Under the pieces are notes generated by a model. It made no database searches. It worked only from the letters and a program-made list of their open reading frames with translations, and was not told the DNA's origin. From G963669295 sp963669295 (GTDB lineage Bacteria; Bacteroidota; Bacteroidia; Flavobacteriales_D; CALLUQ01): a stretch of DNA of 64,000 nucleotides. Below, piece after piece: positions 1-8,036 of this stretch (positions within the stretch are counted from its first letter, which is position 1; each line of letters starts with the position of its first letter). Made by a program: the position numbers and the translations under genes. The stretch covers positions 1,612,001 through 1,676,000 of the forward strand of contig OY769938.1 of NCBI GenBank assembly GCA_963669295.1. The letters are read 5' to 3'.

Positions 1-798
1 GGCATTGGCACCAGGGTTACCAATTACAAAAACATCACCAGCCGCTACTGTGCCTTGTGGAAAAAGACTGTCGGTTGGTGTGAGTGAGCCGTTATTGGCC
101 CTGTAAATCACATAGTCGGTAAGGTCGATGGTAGCCGCTGTAGGGTTGTAAATTTCCAACGCCTTATTGCTGCTAGAGCCCTCAATGTATTCTGAGAAAA
201 ACAATTCTGTACAAGTGGTTGGAGGAGGACCACAAGGGGTCATGGTATGCATGCCCAACGAATCTGTCATGTCAATAGGAAACACATCCCATTCGGTCGC
301 TCCAACATTCCAATCGGCAGTGCCTTCTTGAATGCCAATCATGCGTACAAGGGTAAAGTTATTAGTAGCACCAGCACCTACTGGCCACCCTGAGCCAGGG
401 TCAACGCCTACTTGCCCTACCACATCTAATGTATCTCCAGTAGCGGTATTGATCAATATCACCGCATCATCACCATTGAAGAAAGAAAGGCTATGTGTAG
501 TATCGGATGCTGCCAAAATGTTAGGGTTACCACCAGGGTTACCCACTATAAAAACATCACCGGCAGCTACGGTGCCTTGTGGGAAAAGGCTATCGGTTGG
601 CGTGAGGGAACCGTTGTTGGCCCTATAAATCACATAATCAGTAAGATCGATCGTATTACCGGTAGGATTATAAATTTCCAATGCTTTATTGGAACTTGAC
701 CCTTCAATATATTCCGAAAAAAATAGATCGGAACACGGTTGAGCAAAGACAGTAACCCCTATAATGGAGAACGTGAGTAAAGCGTAGATTTTTTTCAT
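1..798 (-). CDS. Secreted protein with tandem lamin-tail (LTD) domains, C-terminus outside window
   Basis: The frame is open from an ATG at 798 to the window edge, so 266 codons are visible and the 3' end is missing. Residues 1-20 are a signal peptide (MKKIYALLTF start, cleavage near VFAQ). What follows is two copies of a lamin-tail-like beta domain: FSEYIEGSSSNKALEIYN near residue 25 recurs about 174 residues later, and the GDVFIVGNPG segment recurs too. LTD domains of this kind are common in secreted Bacteroidota proteins and usually sit ahead of a T9SS sorting domain, which would lie outside the window. A CAAAAATA at 824-831 (TATTTTTG on the minus strand) fits a -7 promoter element. Function is unknown beyond probable surface or extracellular location. 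Confidence 0.8.
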   Translation of the reverse strand, partial: MKKIYALLTFSIIGVTVFAQPCSDLFFSEYIEGSSSNKALEIYNPTGNTIDLTDYVIYRANNGSLTPTDSLFPQGTVAAGDVFIVGNPGGNPNILAASDTTHSLSFFNGDDAVILINTATGDTLDVVGQVGVDPGSGWPVGAGATNNFTLVRMIGIQEGTADWNVGATEWDVFPIDMTDSLGMHTMTPCGPPPTTCTELFFSEYIEGSSSNKALEIYNPTAATIDLTDYVIYRANNGSLTPTDSLFPQGTVAAGDVFVIGNPGANA

Positions 799-875
799 GT
801 TGAGTAGTTTATTTGATCGGTGCCAAAAATAAAACGGAGGCACAAGAAGTTCGTTTTGTTAAAGTTACGAATTTG

Positions 876-1439
876 TTACTTATTGTTGAATTGCGACATG
901 GTACGTGCAATGCCTATTGTTGTAAATCCTTGTATCATTTGTATGGCCTGATCAATGCGCTCAGGTAAATGGTCATTCTCATCAACACTCCATTCTCCCA
1001 ATACATAATCAACCTGCCTACCTTTGGGAAACTCATTTCCCACACCAAATCGAAGGCGGGGATAGTTGTTGTTCCCCAATAACTCATTGATGTTTTTCAA
1101 TCCGTTATGCCCCCCATCGCTTCCTTTGCCTTTCATGCGTAATGTGCCAAATGGAAGGGCAATATCGTCTGTGATGATTAGCATCCGGTCGGCAGGAATT
1201 TTTTCCTCCTGCATCCAGTAGCGTACGGCCTTGCCGCTGAGGTTCATGTAAGTAGAGGGTTTAACCAATACGAGTGTTCGCCCTTTGAATTTTACCGTTG
1301 CTACCTGAGCCAAACGGTCGGCCTTAAAAGAAGTATTGGACGCCTTAGCTAAGACGTCCAATACCTTAAATCCAATGTTATGTCGAGTATTCTCATACTC
1401 CGAGCCAATGTTTCCTAATCCTACTATTAAGTATTTCAT
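876..1439 (-). CDS. pth: Peptidyl-tRNA hydrolase
   Basis: This enzyme hydrolyses peptidyl-tRNA released from stalled ribosomes, recycling tRNA in the cytoplasm. The 187-residue length is normal for bacterial Pth. Family residues are visible: N10 in GLGN, catalytic H20 in TRHNIGF, N66 in MNLSG, D91 in ITDDIALPFG and N112 in GGHNGL. They match the E. coli set N10/H20/N68/D93/N114 with a two-residue shift after the first loop. It lies 12 bp downstream of rplY on the same strand; rplY-pth adjacency is widespread in bacteria and supports one transcript starting at prs. Confidence 0.97.
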   Translation of the reverse strand: MKYLIVGLGNIGSEYENTRHNIGFKVLDVLAKASNTSFKADRLAQVATVKFKGRTLVLVKPSTYMNLSGKAVRYWMQEEKIPADRMLIITDDIALPFGTLRMKGKGSDGGHNGLKNINELLGNNNYPRLRFGVGNEFPKGRQVDYVLGEWSVDENDHLPERIDQAIQMIQGFTTIGIARTMSQFNNK

Positions 1440-1451
1440 TAGGAAATCGGG

Positions 1452-2090
1452 CTATCCTTCTCCTCCTTCTGCTGGGGCATCTCCTCCTTCTGCTGAAGCT
1501 TCTCCCTCTTCTCCTTCTTCACCTTCTTCCTCATCCTCATCTACAGCACCTCTAGCAGTTTTAACACCAACTACTACTTGTGTTTGTGAGTCTAGAAATG
1601 AAACGCCTTCAACATTTAAATCGCTCACCCTAATGGATTGACCGATACGAAGGTCTTCGATGTTTACCTCGATAGATTCTGGCAATGCATTTGGCAAACC
1701 AGCCACTTTTAGTTTTCTAAAGTTTTGGCGAAGCTTACCACCGTTACGTACTCCAATAGAGTTTCCTATTAAACGAACAGGCAATTTAATTCTAACAATT
1801 TTATCGTCTACTAACTCAAGGAAATCGATGTGTACAATTCGATCCGTTACCGGGTGGAATTGGATGTCTTGAATGACACACTTTACAGGCTTGCCGTCAA
1901 TTTCCAAATCGTATTGGTAAACGTTTGGTGAAAACACCAATTTACCCATTTCGATTTCTGAGAGGTGGAAGTGTAGTTGCTCTGCGCCACCGTAAAGTAC
2001 TGCAGGAATTCTTCCTTCTGTTCTCAAATGACTAGCATCTTTTTTCCCTACGTTCTTTCTAATAGAACCGCTCAATGATACTGATTTCAT
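1452..2090 (-). CDS. rplY: 50S ribosomal protein L25 (CTC/TL5 form)
   Basis: This is the long CTC/TL5 form of the 5S-rRNA-binding protein L25, 212 residues. The N-terminal L25 domain (about 1-95, SIRKNVGKKDASHLR and the RIPAVLYGG motif) binds 5S rRNA. It is followed by the TL5-type beta domain (about 100-185). The last ~30 residues are an acidic, low-complexity tail of Glu, Gly and Ala that is typical of Bacteroidota L25 and is probably disordered. The gene sits between prs and pth, 30 bp after prs, an arrangement that recurs across bacteria. Confidence 0.96.
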   Translation of the reverse strand: MKSVSLSGSIRKNVGKKDASHLRTEGRIPAVLYGGAEQLHFHLSEIEMGKLVFSPNVYQYDLEIDGKPVKCVIQDIQFHPVTDRIVHIDFLELVDDKIVRIKLPVRLIGNSIGVRNGGKLRQNFRKLKVAGLPNALPESIEVNIEDLRIGQSIRVSDLNVEGVSFLDSQTQVVVGVKTARGAVDEDEEEGEEGEEGEASAEGGDAPAEGGEG

Positions 2091-2120
2091 TTTTACTGTT
2101 TTTATTAATGATTATTTAAT

Positions 2121-3062
2121 TTACTGAATTACGAAGTGTGAGCTAATGGACTCATGGCTCATCACTTTTTGGATAACGGAACCGAACAGGTCGGCTACTG
2201 TTAGTACTTTTATTTTTGAATGATCTTCACCATCCTTTAAAGGAATGGTATCGGTAACAATCATTTCCTCCAGGTTAGAAGCGGCAATACGATCGTATGC
2301 AGGGCCAGAGAGTACAGCATGTGTACACATAGCACGTACACTTTTTGCTCCTTGCTCTTTAAACAATGCTGCTGCTTTAGTAAGTGTGCCTGCAGTATCG
2401 CAAATGTCGTCTACCAACAATACATCTTTCCCTTCTACTTCGCCAATCACTGTCATGCTCGCCACTTCATTGGCCACTTTTCGTTGCTTGTAGCAAATAG
2501 CTAAATCAACATTCAAATGTTTGGCATAGGCGTTGGCTCGCTTGGTTCCTCCAGTATCTGGGGCAGCCATCGTTAAATTAGGTAAACTCAACCCTTCCAC
2601 ATAAGGAAGGAATACCGTTGAAGCATATAAATGATCTACCGGAAAGTCGAAGAAGCCTTGAATTTGATCCGCATGTAAGTCCATGGTCATCAGTCGATCG
2701 ATGCCTGCTGATGCCATCATCTTGGCAATAAGCTTGGCACCAATGGCTACCCTTGGTTTATCCTTTCGATCTTGTCGTGCAAACCCAAAGTAAGGCACTA
2801 CAGCAATTACTTTCCTGGCCGAGGCGCGTTTAGCAGCATCTGCCATCAGCAACAACTCCATTAAGTTATCGGTTGGAGGGAAAGTAGATTGCACGATAAA
2901 AACATCGTTTCCCCTTACAGTTTCTTCAAAAGAAACTTGAAACTCACCATCACTAAATCGTTGATAGGCTGCATTTCCAAGGGCTACACCATAGCTTGCT
3001 GCTATTTTAGTGCCCAGGTCTTGAGAGGCCTGACAGGCAAATATTTTGATAGGTGTTGACAT
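2121..3062 (-). CDS. prs: Ribose-phosphate pyrophosphokinase (PRPP synthase)
   Basis: Makes 5-phosphoribosyl 1-diphosphate from ribose 5-phosphate and ATP for nucleotide, His and Trp synthesis. The 313-residue length is standard for class I enzymes. Visible signatures are the ATP-loop region YFGFARQDRK, the DLHADQIQGFFD signature, PDTGGTKRA and the ribose-5-phosphate loop LLVDDICDTAGTL. It appears to be the first gene of a prs-rplY-pth operon. A TACATTTG on the minus strand at 3103-3096, 34 bp upstream of the start, fits the Bacteroidota -7 consensus TAnnTTTG, but its -33 partner is not clear. Confidence 0.97.
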   Translation of the reverse strand: MSTPIKIFACQASQDLGTKIAASYGVALGNAAYQRFSDGEFQVSFEETVRGNDVFIVQSTFPPTDNLMELLLMADAAKRASARKVIAVVPYFGFARQDRKDKPRVAIGAKLIAKMMASAGIDRLMTMDLHADQIQGFFDFPVDHLYASTVFLPYVEGLSLPNLTMAAPDTGGTKRANAYAKHLNVDLAICYKQRKVANEVASMTVIGEVEGKDVLLVDDICDTAGTLTKAAALFKEQGAKSVRAMCTHAVLSGPAYDRIAASNLEEMIVTDTIPLKDGEDHSKIKVLTVADLFGSVIQKVMSHESISSHFVIQ

Positions 3063-3241
3063 TTGTCTTTATTTCTTTGTGCTAAAAAAGGGCTGCAAAT
3101 GTAGGCAAAATTATTCTCAATCGCACCAAATTCAGGCAAATTTACCCGAATTTATGAAAGATATTTTGTGATTTTTATTCGAGTATTAAAAACATTGATT
3201 AAATTCGCAGCCCGTTCGTTATTTTATGAAGATTAAATAAC

Positions 3242-3286
3242 TACGAATTTTTGCCTGGGTGGCTCCGACATGCGTCGGGATAAACT
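3242..3286 (+). repeat. 5' tRNA-Leu remnant fused to a small palindrome
   Basis: Bases 3242-3263 repeat, with one extra T, the 21 bases 3306-3326 that hold the upstream flank and first 11 nt of the intact tRNA-Leu. After this the match stops. A palindrome follows (CCGAC 3265-3269, loop ATGC, GTCGG 3274-3278) and then GGATAAACT. The reverse complement of that block shares AGTTTATCCCGA with the element at 3476-3500. The piece looks like the left end of a former tRNA copy interrupted by a REP-like palindrome. Confidence 0.7.
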
Positions 3287-3315
3287 CCACCACAAGGCAA
3301 CGTAGTACGAATTTT

Positions 3316-3399
3316 GCCTGGGTGGCGGAATTGGTAGACGCGCTGGATTCAAAATCCAGTGGTAGCAATACCGTGTGGGTTCGATTCCCACCCCAGGTA
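3316..3399 (+). tRNA. tRNA-Leu (anticodon CAA)
   Basis: An 84-nt class II tRNA folds cleanly. The acceptor stem is GCCTGGG (3316-3322) with CCCAGGT (3392-3398) and discriminator A3399. The anticodon stem CTGGA/TCCAG encloses TTCAAAA, giving anticodon CAA for UUG codons. A long variable arm contains GGTA-gcaa-TACC, and the T-arm is GTGGG-TTCGATT-CCCAC. CCA is not encoded. The long variable arm together with anticodon CAA makes tRNA-Leu secure. Confidence 0.97.
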
Positions 3400-3411
3400 C
3401 GAAGTACATGG

Positions 3412-3440
3412 AAGCCTCAACGTAAGTTGGGGCTTTTTTT
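3412..3440 (+). terminator. Intrinsic terminator after tRNA-Leu
   Basis: AAGCCTCAAC (3412-3421) pairs with GTTGGGGCTT (3426-3435) around a GTAA tetraloop, a 10-bp stem with one G-T pair. A run of eight T follows. It lies 12 nt after the tRNA 3' end. Confidence 0.85.
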
Positions 3441-3475
3441 TGTGGAATAAAATGCAACAAAAATGTGGGAAGAGA

Positions 3476-3526
3476 AGTTTATCCCGAGCTTGTCTCGGGA
3501 ATTCCCACCCCAGGTACGAGGTACAT
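3476..3526 (+). repeat. Palindrome fused to a 3' tRNA-Leu remnant
   Basis: A perfect 7-bp palindrome (TCCCGAG 3482-3488, loop CTTGT, CTCGGGA 3494-3500) is followed at 3501-3526 by a 26-nt copy of 3384-3409, which holds the T-arm end, acceptor 3' strand and downstream flank of the intact tRNA-Leu. There is one mismatch (AGGT for AAGT). This mirrors the left remnant. Nothing else is recognisable from 3527 to 3637. Confidence 0.75.
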
Positions 3527-3637
3527 CAAGAGAGTAACGAATACTCACACTGCCTTTCCCTCTTCAATGGCACTATGCTCATTGAACCATTTCAGGTGAA
3601 CATCAAAATTAACTCAAACAGTAAACACCCCGCCCCA

Positions 3638-4507
3638 TCAAACCAGGCCAAGGGAGTTTATGTTATTAGCTTTGTCTTCCAAATAAGGGGCAAGGTATTC
3701 TAGTACTACCTTGTAAAGTTGTGCTGCCATCTCCATATCGTACCCCTGTGCTGTGGTTTTGGTCACTTTACTGTTAGCGTAATATGCTCCATCAACCAAT
3801 GCTTCAGGCGGTTGTCCAATGGCATAAAGGTGAGTGCTGGCTCCTTTTTTTAGGGCACCTCCCATGAGGAAAAAAACCATGCGGGAAAACCATCCGGCAT
3901 TTCGCCCCAACTCTGTTCGTACAATGCCAGGGTGAATAGAGATTGTTGTAATGCCTTTTAATTCCTCTTGCTGCGCCAACAAACGCGTCATTAAGATAAT
4001 ACCGAGCTTGGACTGGCGGTAAGCTTTAAACCCAGAAAATGCCTGCCTAAATTCAAGGTCATCGAACCGGATAGTGCCCTGATGCAGCCCTGAAGCGGTA
4101 AAGATAAGTTTGGGTTCGGAGCCATTTTGAAGCAATTTCAACAAACGCCATGTGATTAACATCGGAGCCAATAAATTCACTTGTAGCGTTTCCTCAATAC
4201 CATCAGCACTTTCCTTCAATTCGAAATTCATAACCCCTGCATTGTGGATGATCAAATCAAGCGATCCGCAACGATCCTCCAAGTACTGACAAGCGTCAAT
4301 GACGGATTGAAATGAGCTAAGGTCGCATAAAACAACTTCCACTTGGGGCACTTCATCAGTAGAGTTTAGCATCCTCAACAACCGATCTGCTTTTACTTGC
4401 GACCGTGCAAAAATGATTAGTTTGTATGCTTTACGTACCAGGTCCTGGGCAATGAGTTGACCAAAACCAGAGGTAGCACCTGTTATCAATGCTGTTTTTT
4501 CACTCAC
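3638..4507 (-). CDS. Short-chain dehydrogenase/reductase (retinol-dehydrogenase-like)
   Basis: An NAD(P)-dependent oxidoreductase of the classical SDR fold, 289 residues. The nucleotide-binding glycine motif is TGATSGFG at residues 9-16, and the NAG motif is HNAG at 88-91. The catalytic residues are S139 (TASG), Y163 and K167 (YRQSK). The RDH/WW-oxidoreductase-like spacing and the C-terminal segment with HPGIVRTELGR suggest a lipid or retinoid-like substrate, but the substrate cannot be read from sequence. It is transcribed alone, divergent from the zinc-ribbon gene at 4705 across about 200 bp. Confidence 0.88.
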   Translation of the reverse strand: MSEKTALITGATSGFGQLIAQDLVRKAYKLIIFARSQVKADRLLRMLNSTDEVPQVEVVLCDLSSFQSVIDACQYLEDRCGSLDLIIHNAGVMNFELKESADGIEETLQVNLLAPMLITWRLLKLLQNGSEPKLIFTASGLHQGTIRFDDLEFRQAFSGFKAYRQSKLGIILMTRLLAQQEELKGITTISIHPGIVRTELGRNAGWFSRMVFFLMGGALKKGASTHLYAIGQPPEALVDGAYYANSKVTKTTAQGYDMEMAAQLYKVVLEYLAPYLEDKANNINSLGLV

Positions 4508-4704
4508 AAGGGGTAACTTCTATGATTTGATTCCTGGTTCAAAAGTGGTTTCTTCAACATACAAGGTACTCAATTCACACGAAAAACAGGCCGTGTGTTT
4601 GTTCTTCGTTGCGACCATAGCTTTGTTTGTTTTTATACAAATAGTTTTACAGGTCAAATGCACCATTATATTTGTCAATATCGTATTTTTGCAAAAAAAA
4701 TGGC

Positions 4705-4992
4705 ATGAAACGCAAGTGTCCCGACTGCCAAACCTGGAACGAAACCAACACCCATTGTACCAATTGTGGATATGTGCTCGATTATGAGTTACGCCGGCAA
4801 CAAGAAGTCAAAGCATTTGAAGAAGAACAGGCCAGCCGCCCACCAGATAAAACCACTGTATTTCTCGATAGCATGAAGCATTCACGCTTCTTCCCTATCA
4901 AGGCCATTTATTACCTCTTCTATTCTGTATGGGCGTTGTTTGCCGCCATTCTTTCAGGCATCATGTTTTTTATTGCCGCAGGACCCGGATAA
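4705..4992 (+). CDS. Small zinc-ribbon membrane protein
   Basis: A 95-residue protein of unknown function. The ATG at 4705 is preferred over an upstream ATG in the same frame because the product then begins directly with the zinc ribbon (MKRKCPDC, then CTNC at about residue 18, so CxxC-x11-CxxC). Residues ~22-55 are charged and hydrophilic, and the last ~35 residues form one or two hydrophobic membrane segments (YYLFYSVWALFAAILSG). The layout is a cytoplasmic metal-binding head tethered to the inner membrane. TATTTTTG at 4684-4691, 13 nt before the ATG, fits a -7 element. The next gene starts 6 bp later, so the two are probably cotranscribed. Confidence 0.7.
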   Translation: MKRKCPDCQTWNETNTHCTNCGYVLDYELRRQQEVKAFEEEQASRPPDKTTVFLDSMKHSRFFPIKAIYYLFYSVWALFAAILSGIMFFIAAGPG

Positions 4993-4998
4993 TTAGTC

Positions 4999-5364
4999 AT
5001 GTACAAGCACCCCATCATTATCATATTCGCTTTATTATACGCCCTGCACCTATGGCTTAAGTTCAGCGGGTTAGAGGTGCCCCTATGGATGAGCAATTAC
5101 CTGGCCGATTTTTTATGCATGCCCCTCGTATTGGCAGGAGCTCACTTTTTAATCTGTAAGATTCAACGACGAGCAACGTTTCACTTTAGCATTGCCATGG
5201 TTTTGTTTGCAGTGGTTTATTTTAGTGTAGTATTTGAGTGGCTACTGCCCCAATTTTCTACCCGTTTTACTTCCGATCCGTTGGATGCATTGATGTACGC
5301 CCTTGGTGCGTTATTTTTTTACATCGTTATCCAGCCCACAAGCGTTTTTGCGAAAAAAAGCTGA
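4999..5364 (+). CDS. Small integral membrane protein, about four TM helices
   Basis: A 121-residue hydrophobic protein with predicted transmembrane segments at about 3-18, 37-52, 60-85 and 98-115, separated by short charged loops (CKIQRRATF). Similar short Bacteroidota proteins have been annotated as magnesium-citrate transporter-like, but nothing here proves transport. It follows the zinc-ribbon membrane gene by 6 bp, which suggests the two products work together in the inner membrane. Function unknown. Confidence 0.65.
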   Translation: MYKHPIIIIFALLYALHLWLKFSGLEVPLWMSNYLADFLCMPLVLAGAHFLICKIQRRATFHFSIAMVLFAVVYFSVVFEWLLPQFSTRFTSDPLDALMYALGALFFYIVIQPTSVFAKKS

Positions 5365-5414
5365 GCAGCGAACTTCAGATGTTGTTGCCAGAAAGCAAAT
5401 CGCAGCACCATGAA

Positions 5415-6407
5415 TTACACTTTAGTAGGCAGTTTTAAATCCATTATTTCCGTGCGCGATTTTACTTCCAGCTTAGTGTAGATATTGTTGATGTGCGATT
5501 TAATGGTGCTTTGTTCTACATGTAGCGTTGCGGCAATCTCCTTGTTCGACAATCCTGTGCGTAGCAGTTCAAAAACCTCCCGCTCCTTCAACGTTAATGA
5601 TCCCAGATCAACGAACGATGGCTTCCGGCTTCGCAATACCAACAACACACCTATTCCTATCACCAAAACCAACCCTGCTCCCCACCACCACATTGATCCT
5701 TCTGCTTCGGGCGACCATTGCAATACTTGAAATTGCCGTTGTAACGCCTCCAGGTATATGGAAGTAGTGGCTTGTTGGCTTAACCAACTCGCGAGCCATG
5801 CTTGTTCTTGCTCTAGCACCCCCTGCCATTCGAGTTCTTGTATGGCAAATAAGGCCACCAACTGATTGCTGCATGTATCGGCCATCGCCATCAACTGTTG
5901 CCAATAGGTAGCATCGATCAATTCCCGCTCTCGTTGCCCCCGTGCTTTGCTGCTTTTCCACGCTGCTTGAAGCTCCCACAAGTGTTGTAAAGAGACATTG
6001 GGCGGATAACCCTGCAATTCCACAGCATGAAATAGTGCATTTCCCTTATCAGAAACCAGTACCAACGATGCATTGCGTTGAAGGATAAAATGAATGTGGT
6101 TATGTTCTCTCCCCCCAATAACAATCGTCGACACCGGATCGCCTTGCTTGCATACATGCAATCGATATATACGGTCTTCATCGGCCAATATCAAATCATT
6201 AAAAGCAAATTGCCCATTACTATCCACTACAGCACTGCCAATGATAAGGTCGTCGCTCGCCATATTCATTTCATCAAAATCGTTAATGAGCGACAAATAA
6301 ATTTCGCGATGCCAGGTGCTATCAAGCATTATGGTACCCGAAATTGAGGCAGCATGTGCCAGGTGAGCACCCATTATCAACAACACAACCATCAATTGCT
6401 TGATCAT
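5415..6407 (-). CDS. Membrane-tethered LuxR-family transcription regulator
   Basis: A 330-residue protein with an unusual order: N-terminal signal peptide (MIKQLMVVLLIMGAHLAHA), an extracytoplasmic domain of ~220 residues, one TM helix near 240-260 (WWWGAGLVLVIGIGVLLVL), then a cytoplasmic LuxR helix-turn-helix (LTLKEREVFELLRTGLSNKE, IKSHINNIYTKL) ending six residues after the last helix. The first ~90 residues outside the membrane look like a beta-sandwich (SGTIMLDSTWHREIYLSL). This is a one-component design that could carry a periplasmic signal directly to DNA. Its ATG overlaps the stop of the upstream gene by 4 bp, so translation is coupled. Confidence 0.8.
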   Translation of the reverse strand: MIKQLMVVLLIMGAHLAHAASISGTIMLDSTWHREIYLSLINDFDEMNMASDDLIIGSAVVDSNGQFAFNDLILADEDRIYRLHVCKQGDPVSTIVIGGREHNHIHFILQRNASLVLVSDKGNALFHAVELQGYPPNVSLQHLWELQAAWKSSKARGQRERELIDATYWQQLMAMADTCSNQLVALFAIQELEWQGVLEQEQAWLASWLSQQATTSIYLEALQRQFQVLQWSPEAEGSMWWWGAGLVLVIGIGVLLVLRSRKPSFVDLGSLTLKEREVFELLRTGLSNKEIAATLHVEQSTIKSHINNIYTKLEVKSRTEIMDLKLPTKV

Positions 6408-6787
6408 AGCTCCTCGTCCAATTTAATTCCGATCCGCAATTTGCCTGTTGCTTCTTTTGCCACTACCTTCACCTTCCACCGCCCTTTTGCCGGGTCGCTA
6501 TATACATCTTCGGCAGTACCACGTGCACCTTGCTGACTTTTCAACGTAAAGCCTCCTGTTTTATGCCCTTTGGCATCTGTAATTTTAATGGAAAGATAAC
6601 CCCGATCAATTTGCCCTTTAATCTGATGGGTTACCAATTGATGCGACGGTTCCACTTTGAAATAAAACACTTCCGTAAAGGTGCTGTTATTAAGCCGAAA
6701 AGTGGTATCGGCAGGCATACGAGACTCCTGCGCCTGTGCATTGCCCCACGTCAATAACAACAGCAATATGATTTTTATAGACTTCAT
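6404..6787 (-). CDS. Small secreted protein of unknown function
   Basis: A 127-residue protein with a clear signal peptide (MKSIKIILLLLLTWGNAQAQ) and a mature beta-rich domain of about 107 residues (VTHQIKGQIDRGYLSIKITD, GRWKVKVVAKEATGKLRIGI). No catalytic motif is seen. The GRWKVKV segment recalls small pro-protein-convertase-like or carbohydrate-binding beta sandwiches, but this is only a resemblance. It lies 22 bp after the serine hydrolase gene and overlaps the tethered LuxR gene, so it is a plausible periplasmic ligand or partner of that regulator (inference from operon position). Confidence 0.7.
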   Translation of the reverse strand: MKSIKIILLLLLTWGNAQAQESRMPADTTFRLNNSTFTEVFYFKVEPSHQLVTHQIKGQIDRGYLSIKITDAKGHKTGGFTLKSQQGARGTAEDVYSDPAKGRWKVKVVAKEATGKLRIGIKLDEEL

Positions 6788-6809
6788 ACTTTGAGAATAA
6801 AATTAATAA

Positions 6810-7874
6810 TTATCGAATGGTTTCATGGGCGGTCATTAATTCGCGTACCAAATGGTCACTTACAATGCGATTGTCTGTTTCGGTTGGGCTTCCTTTTTCC
6901 CCTGTATTACTAGTTACCACAATTACCAACTCTTCTTCCGGAAACCACCGCAATACGGCATTGTGCCCAAACGACTCATTGCCTCGGGTCCAAATTTCAA
7001 TGGCACCATTGTTTTGCGTACCAATGAACCAACCATACCCCATCTCCAACCCTTCTCGAATATTCATATGATTGGTTAACATCAAGCGTGTAGTAGCATT
7101 GTTTAACAATTTTCCATGATGTACTGCTTCAAAAAAAAGAAACAGCTCCTTTGCTGAAGAAAACACGCCTCCACTTCCCAACCGCCCCCAATTCCGAGCC
7201 TGCTTGTTTTGTTTGAAACGCTCTAATTTTTGAGCCACAGCCTGCTCATCGTGGTGAGCCACTTCATCCCAAAACAAGGTGTTTACCATACCAGAAGGTT
7301 TTAAAATGTTTGTACGAACAAATGTTTCAAACTTCTCTCCAGAAACACGTTCTACAAGGGCAGCCAACAGTTGATAGTTGAGGTTAGAGTATCCAAAGAC
7401 TTCTCCAGGCTCAGCCTTTAAAGGTTGTTTCATAATGTTTTGTACGGCCACATTACGCTCCTTTACTCCATCGTTTACATACCTGTGTCGCAGCCCGGAG
7501 GTATGTGTCAGCAAATGGTGAATTGTGATGCCTTGCTTTTTCTTAGGTACTCCATTGAGGTAAGTAGCAATAGGGTGATGTAAGTTCAGTTTTTCCGCTT
7601 CATACAATTGCAACACGGCAATGGCTGTTAATGATTTGGAAATGGAAGCGATGTTGAATAAAGTAGTATCGGTATTGGCCACCATTCCAGATGGTGCTGT
7701 AAAACCATATCCTCCAGACAGGTATACGCTATCGTGATGTGCCAATACAACAGCTCCTGAATAACCGGTTTCTTCATGCTGTTCGAGCACTTTTAATGCT
7801 TTTTGCGCAATGTCTTGCGCTGCACTGTAGGACCCTATGAAAAACAGTGCCAATAAATAAACGGTTGATTTCAT
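6810..7874 (-). CDS. Secreted serine hydrolase, class C beta-lactamase/esterase family
   Basis: A 354-residue member of the beta-lactamase class C/penicillin-binding-like family, exported by a signal peptide (residues 1-19, cut after SYSAA). The active-site motifs are SxxK at S77-K80 (SISK) and YxN at Y162-N164 (YSN). The third motif is likely in the HNAVL region near the C-terminus rather than a clear KTG. Family members act as D-Ala-D-Ala peptidases, esterases or beta-lactamases, and the sequence alone does not decide. CAAAAGTA at 7911-7918 reads as TACTTTTG on the minus strand, a -7 element 37 bp upstream. It is first in an apparent three-gene operon. Confidence 0.88.
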   Translation of the reverse strand: MKSTVYLLALFFIGSYSAAQDIAQKALKVLEQHEETGYSGAVVLAHHDSVYLSGGYGFTAPSGMVANTDTTLFNIASISKSLTAIAVLQLYEAEKLNLHHPIATYLNGVPKKKQGITIHHLLTHTSGLRHRYVNDGVKERNVAVQNIMKQPLKAEPGEVFGYSNLNYQLLAALVERVSGEKFETFVRTNILKPSGMVNTLFWDEVAHHDEQAVAQKLERFKQNKQARNWGRLGSGGVFSSAKELFLFFEAVHHGKLLNNATTRLMLTNHMNIREGLEMGYGWFIGTQNNGAIEIWTRGNESFGHNAVLRWFPEEELVIVVTSNTGEKGSPTETDNRIVSDHLVRELMTAHETIR

Positions 7875-7945
7875 CCTTGTTTGTGTTAACGTGTAAATTG
7901 TTGTACCTCACAAAAGTAGCTGCTAATAGCTATTCAACAGGGTTT

Positions 7946-7990
7946 AGAAAGGGTGGGGAAAGAGTGGAAAAAGGGTGGAAGAATAAAAGA
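7946..7990 (+). repeat. Polypurine tract with AAAGGGTGG-like repeats
   Basis: The + strand is almost pure purine, with three imperfect copies of a 9-11 bp unit: AAAGGGTGG, GGAAAGAGTGG and AAAAAGGGTGG. It lies between the chitinase terminator and the serine hydrolase promoter. A role is not evident. Confidence 0.45.
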
Positions 7991-7991
7991 A

Positions 7992-8013
7992 AAGGCTGCC
8001 AATTGGCAGCCTT
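7992..8013 (-). terminator. Intrinsic terminator of the chitinase gene
   Basis: A perfect 22-nt palindrome (AAGGCTGCC-AATT-GGCAGCCTT) sits 23 bp beyond the chitinase stop. On the minus strand it is followed by TTCTTTTATTC, a U-rich tail. Confidence 0.85.
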
Positions 8014-8036
8014 CCTCAAAAAATGTTGCTTTCCCG

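Noticed and set aside
3233..3460. 75-residue minus-strand frame containing GVGIEPTRYCYHWILNPARL
   Set aside because: It is the antisense of the tRNA-Leu. Peptides of this kind are a known false-gene pattern over tRNAs.
4527..4787. 86-residue plus-strand frame overlapping the zinc-ribbon gene
   Set aside because: It covers the promoter region and is out of frame with the conserved CxxC protein.
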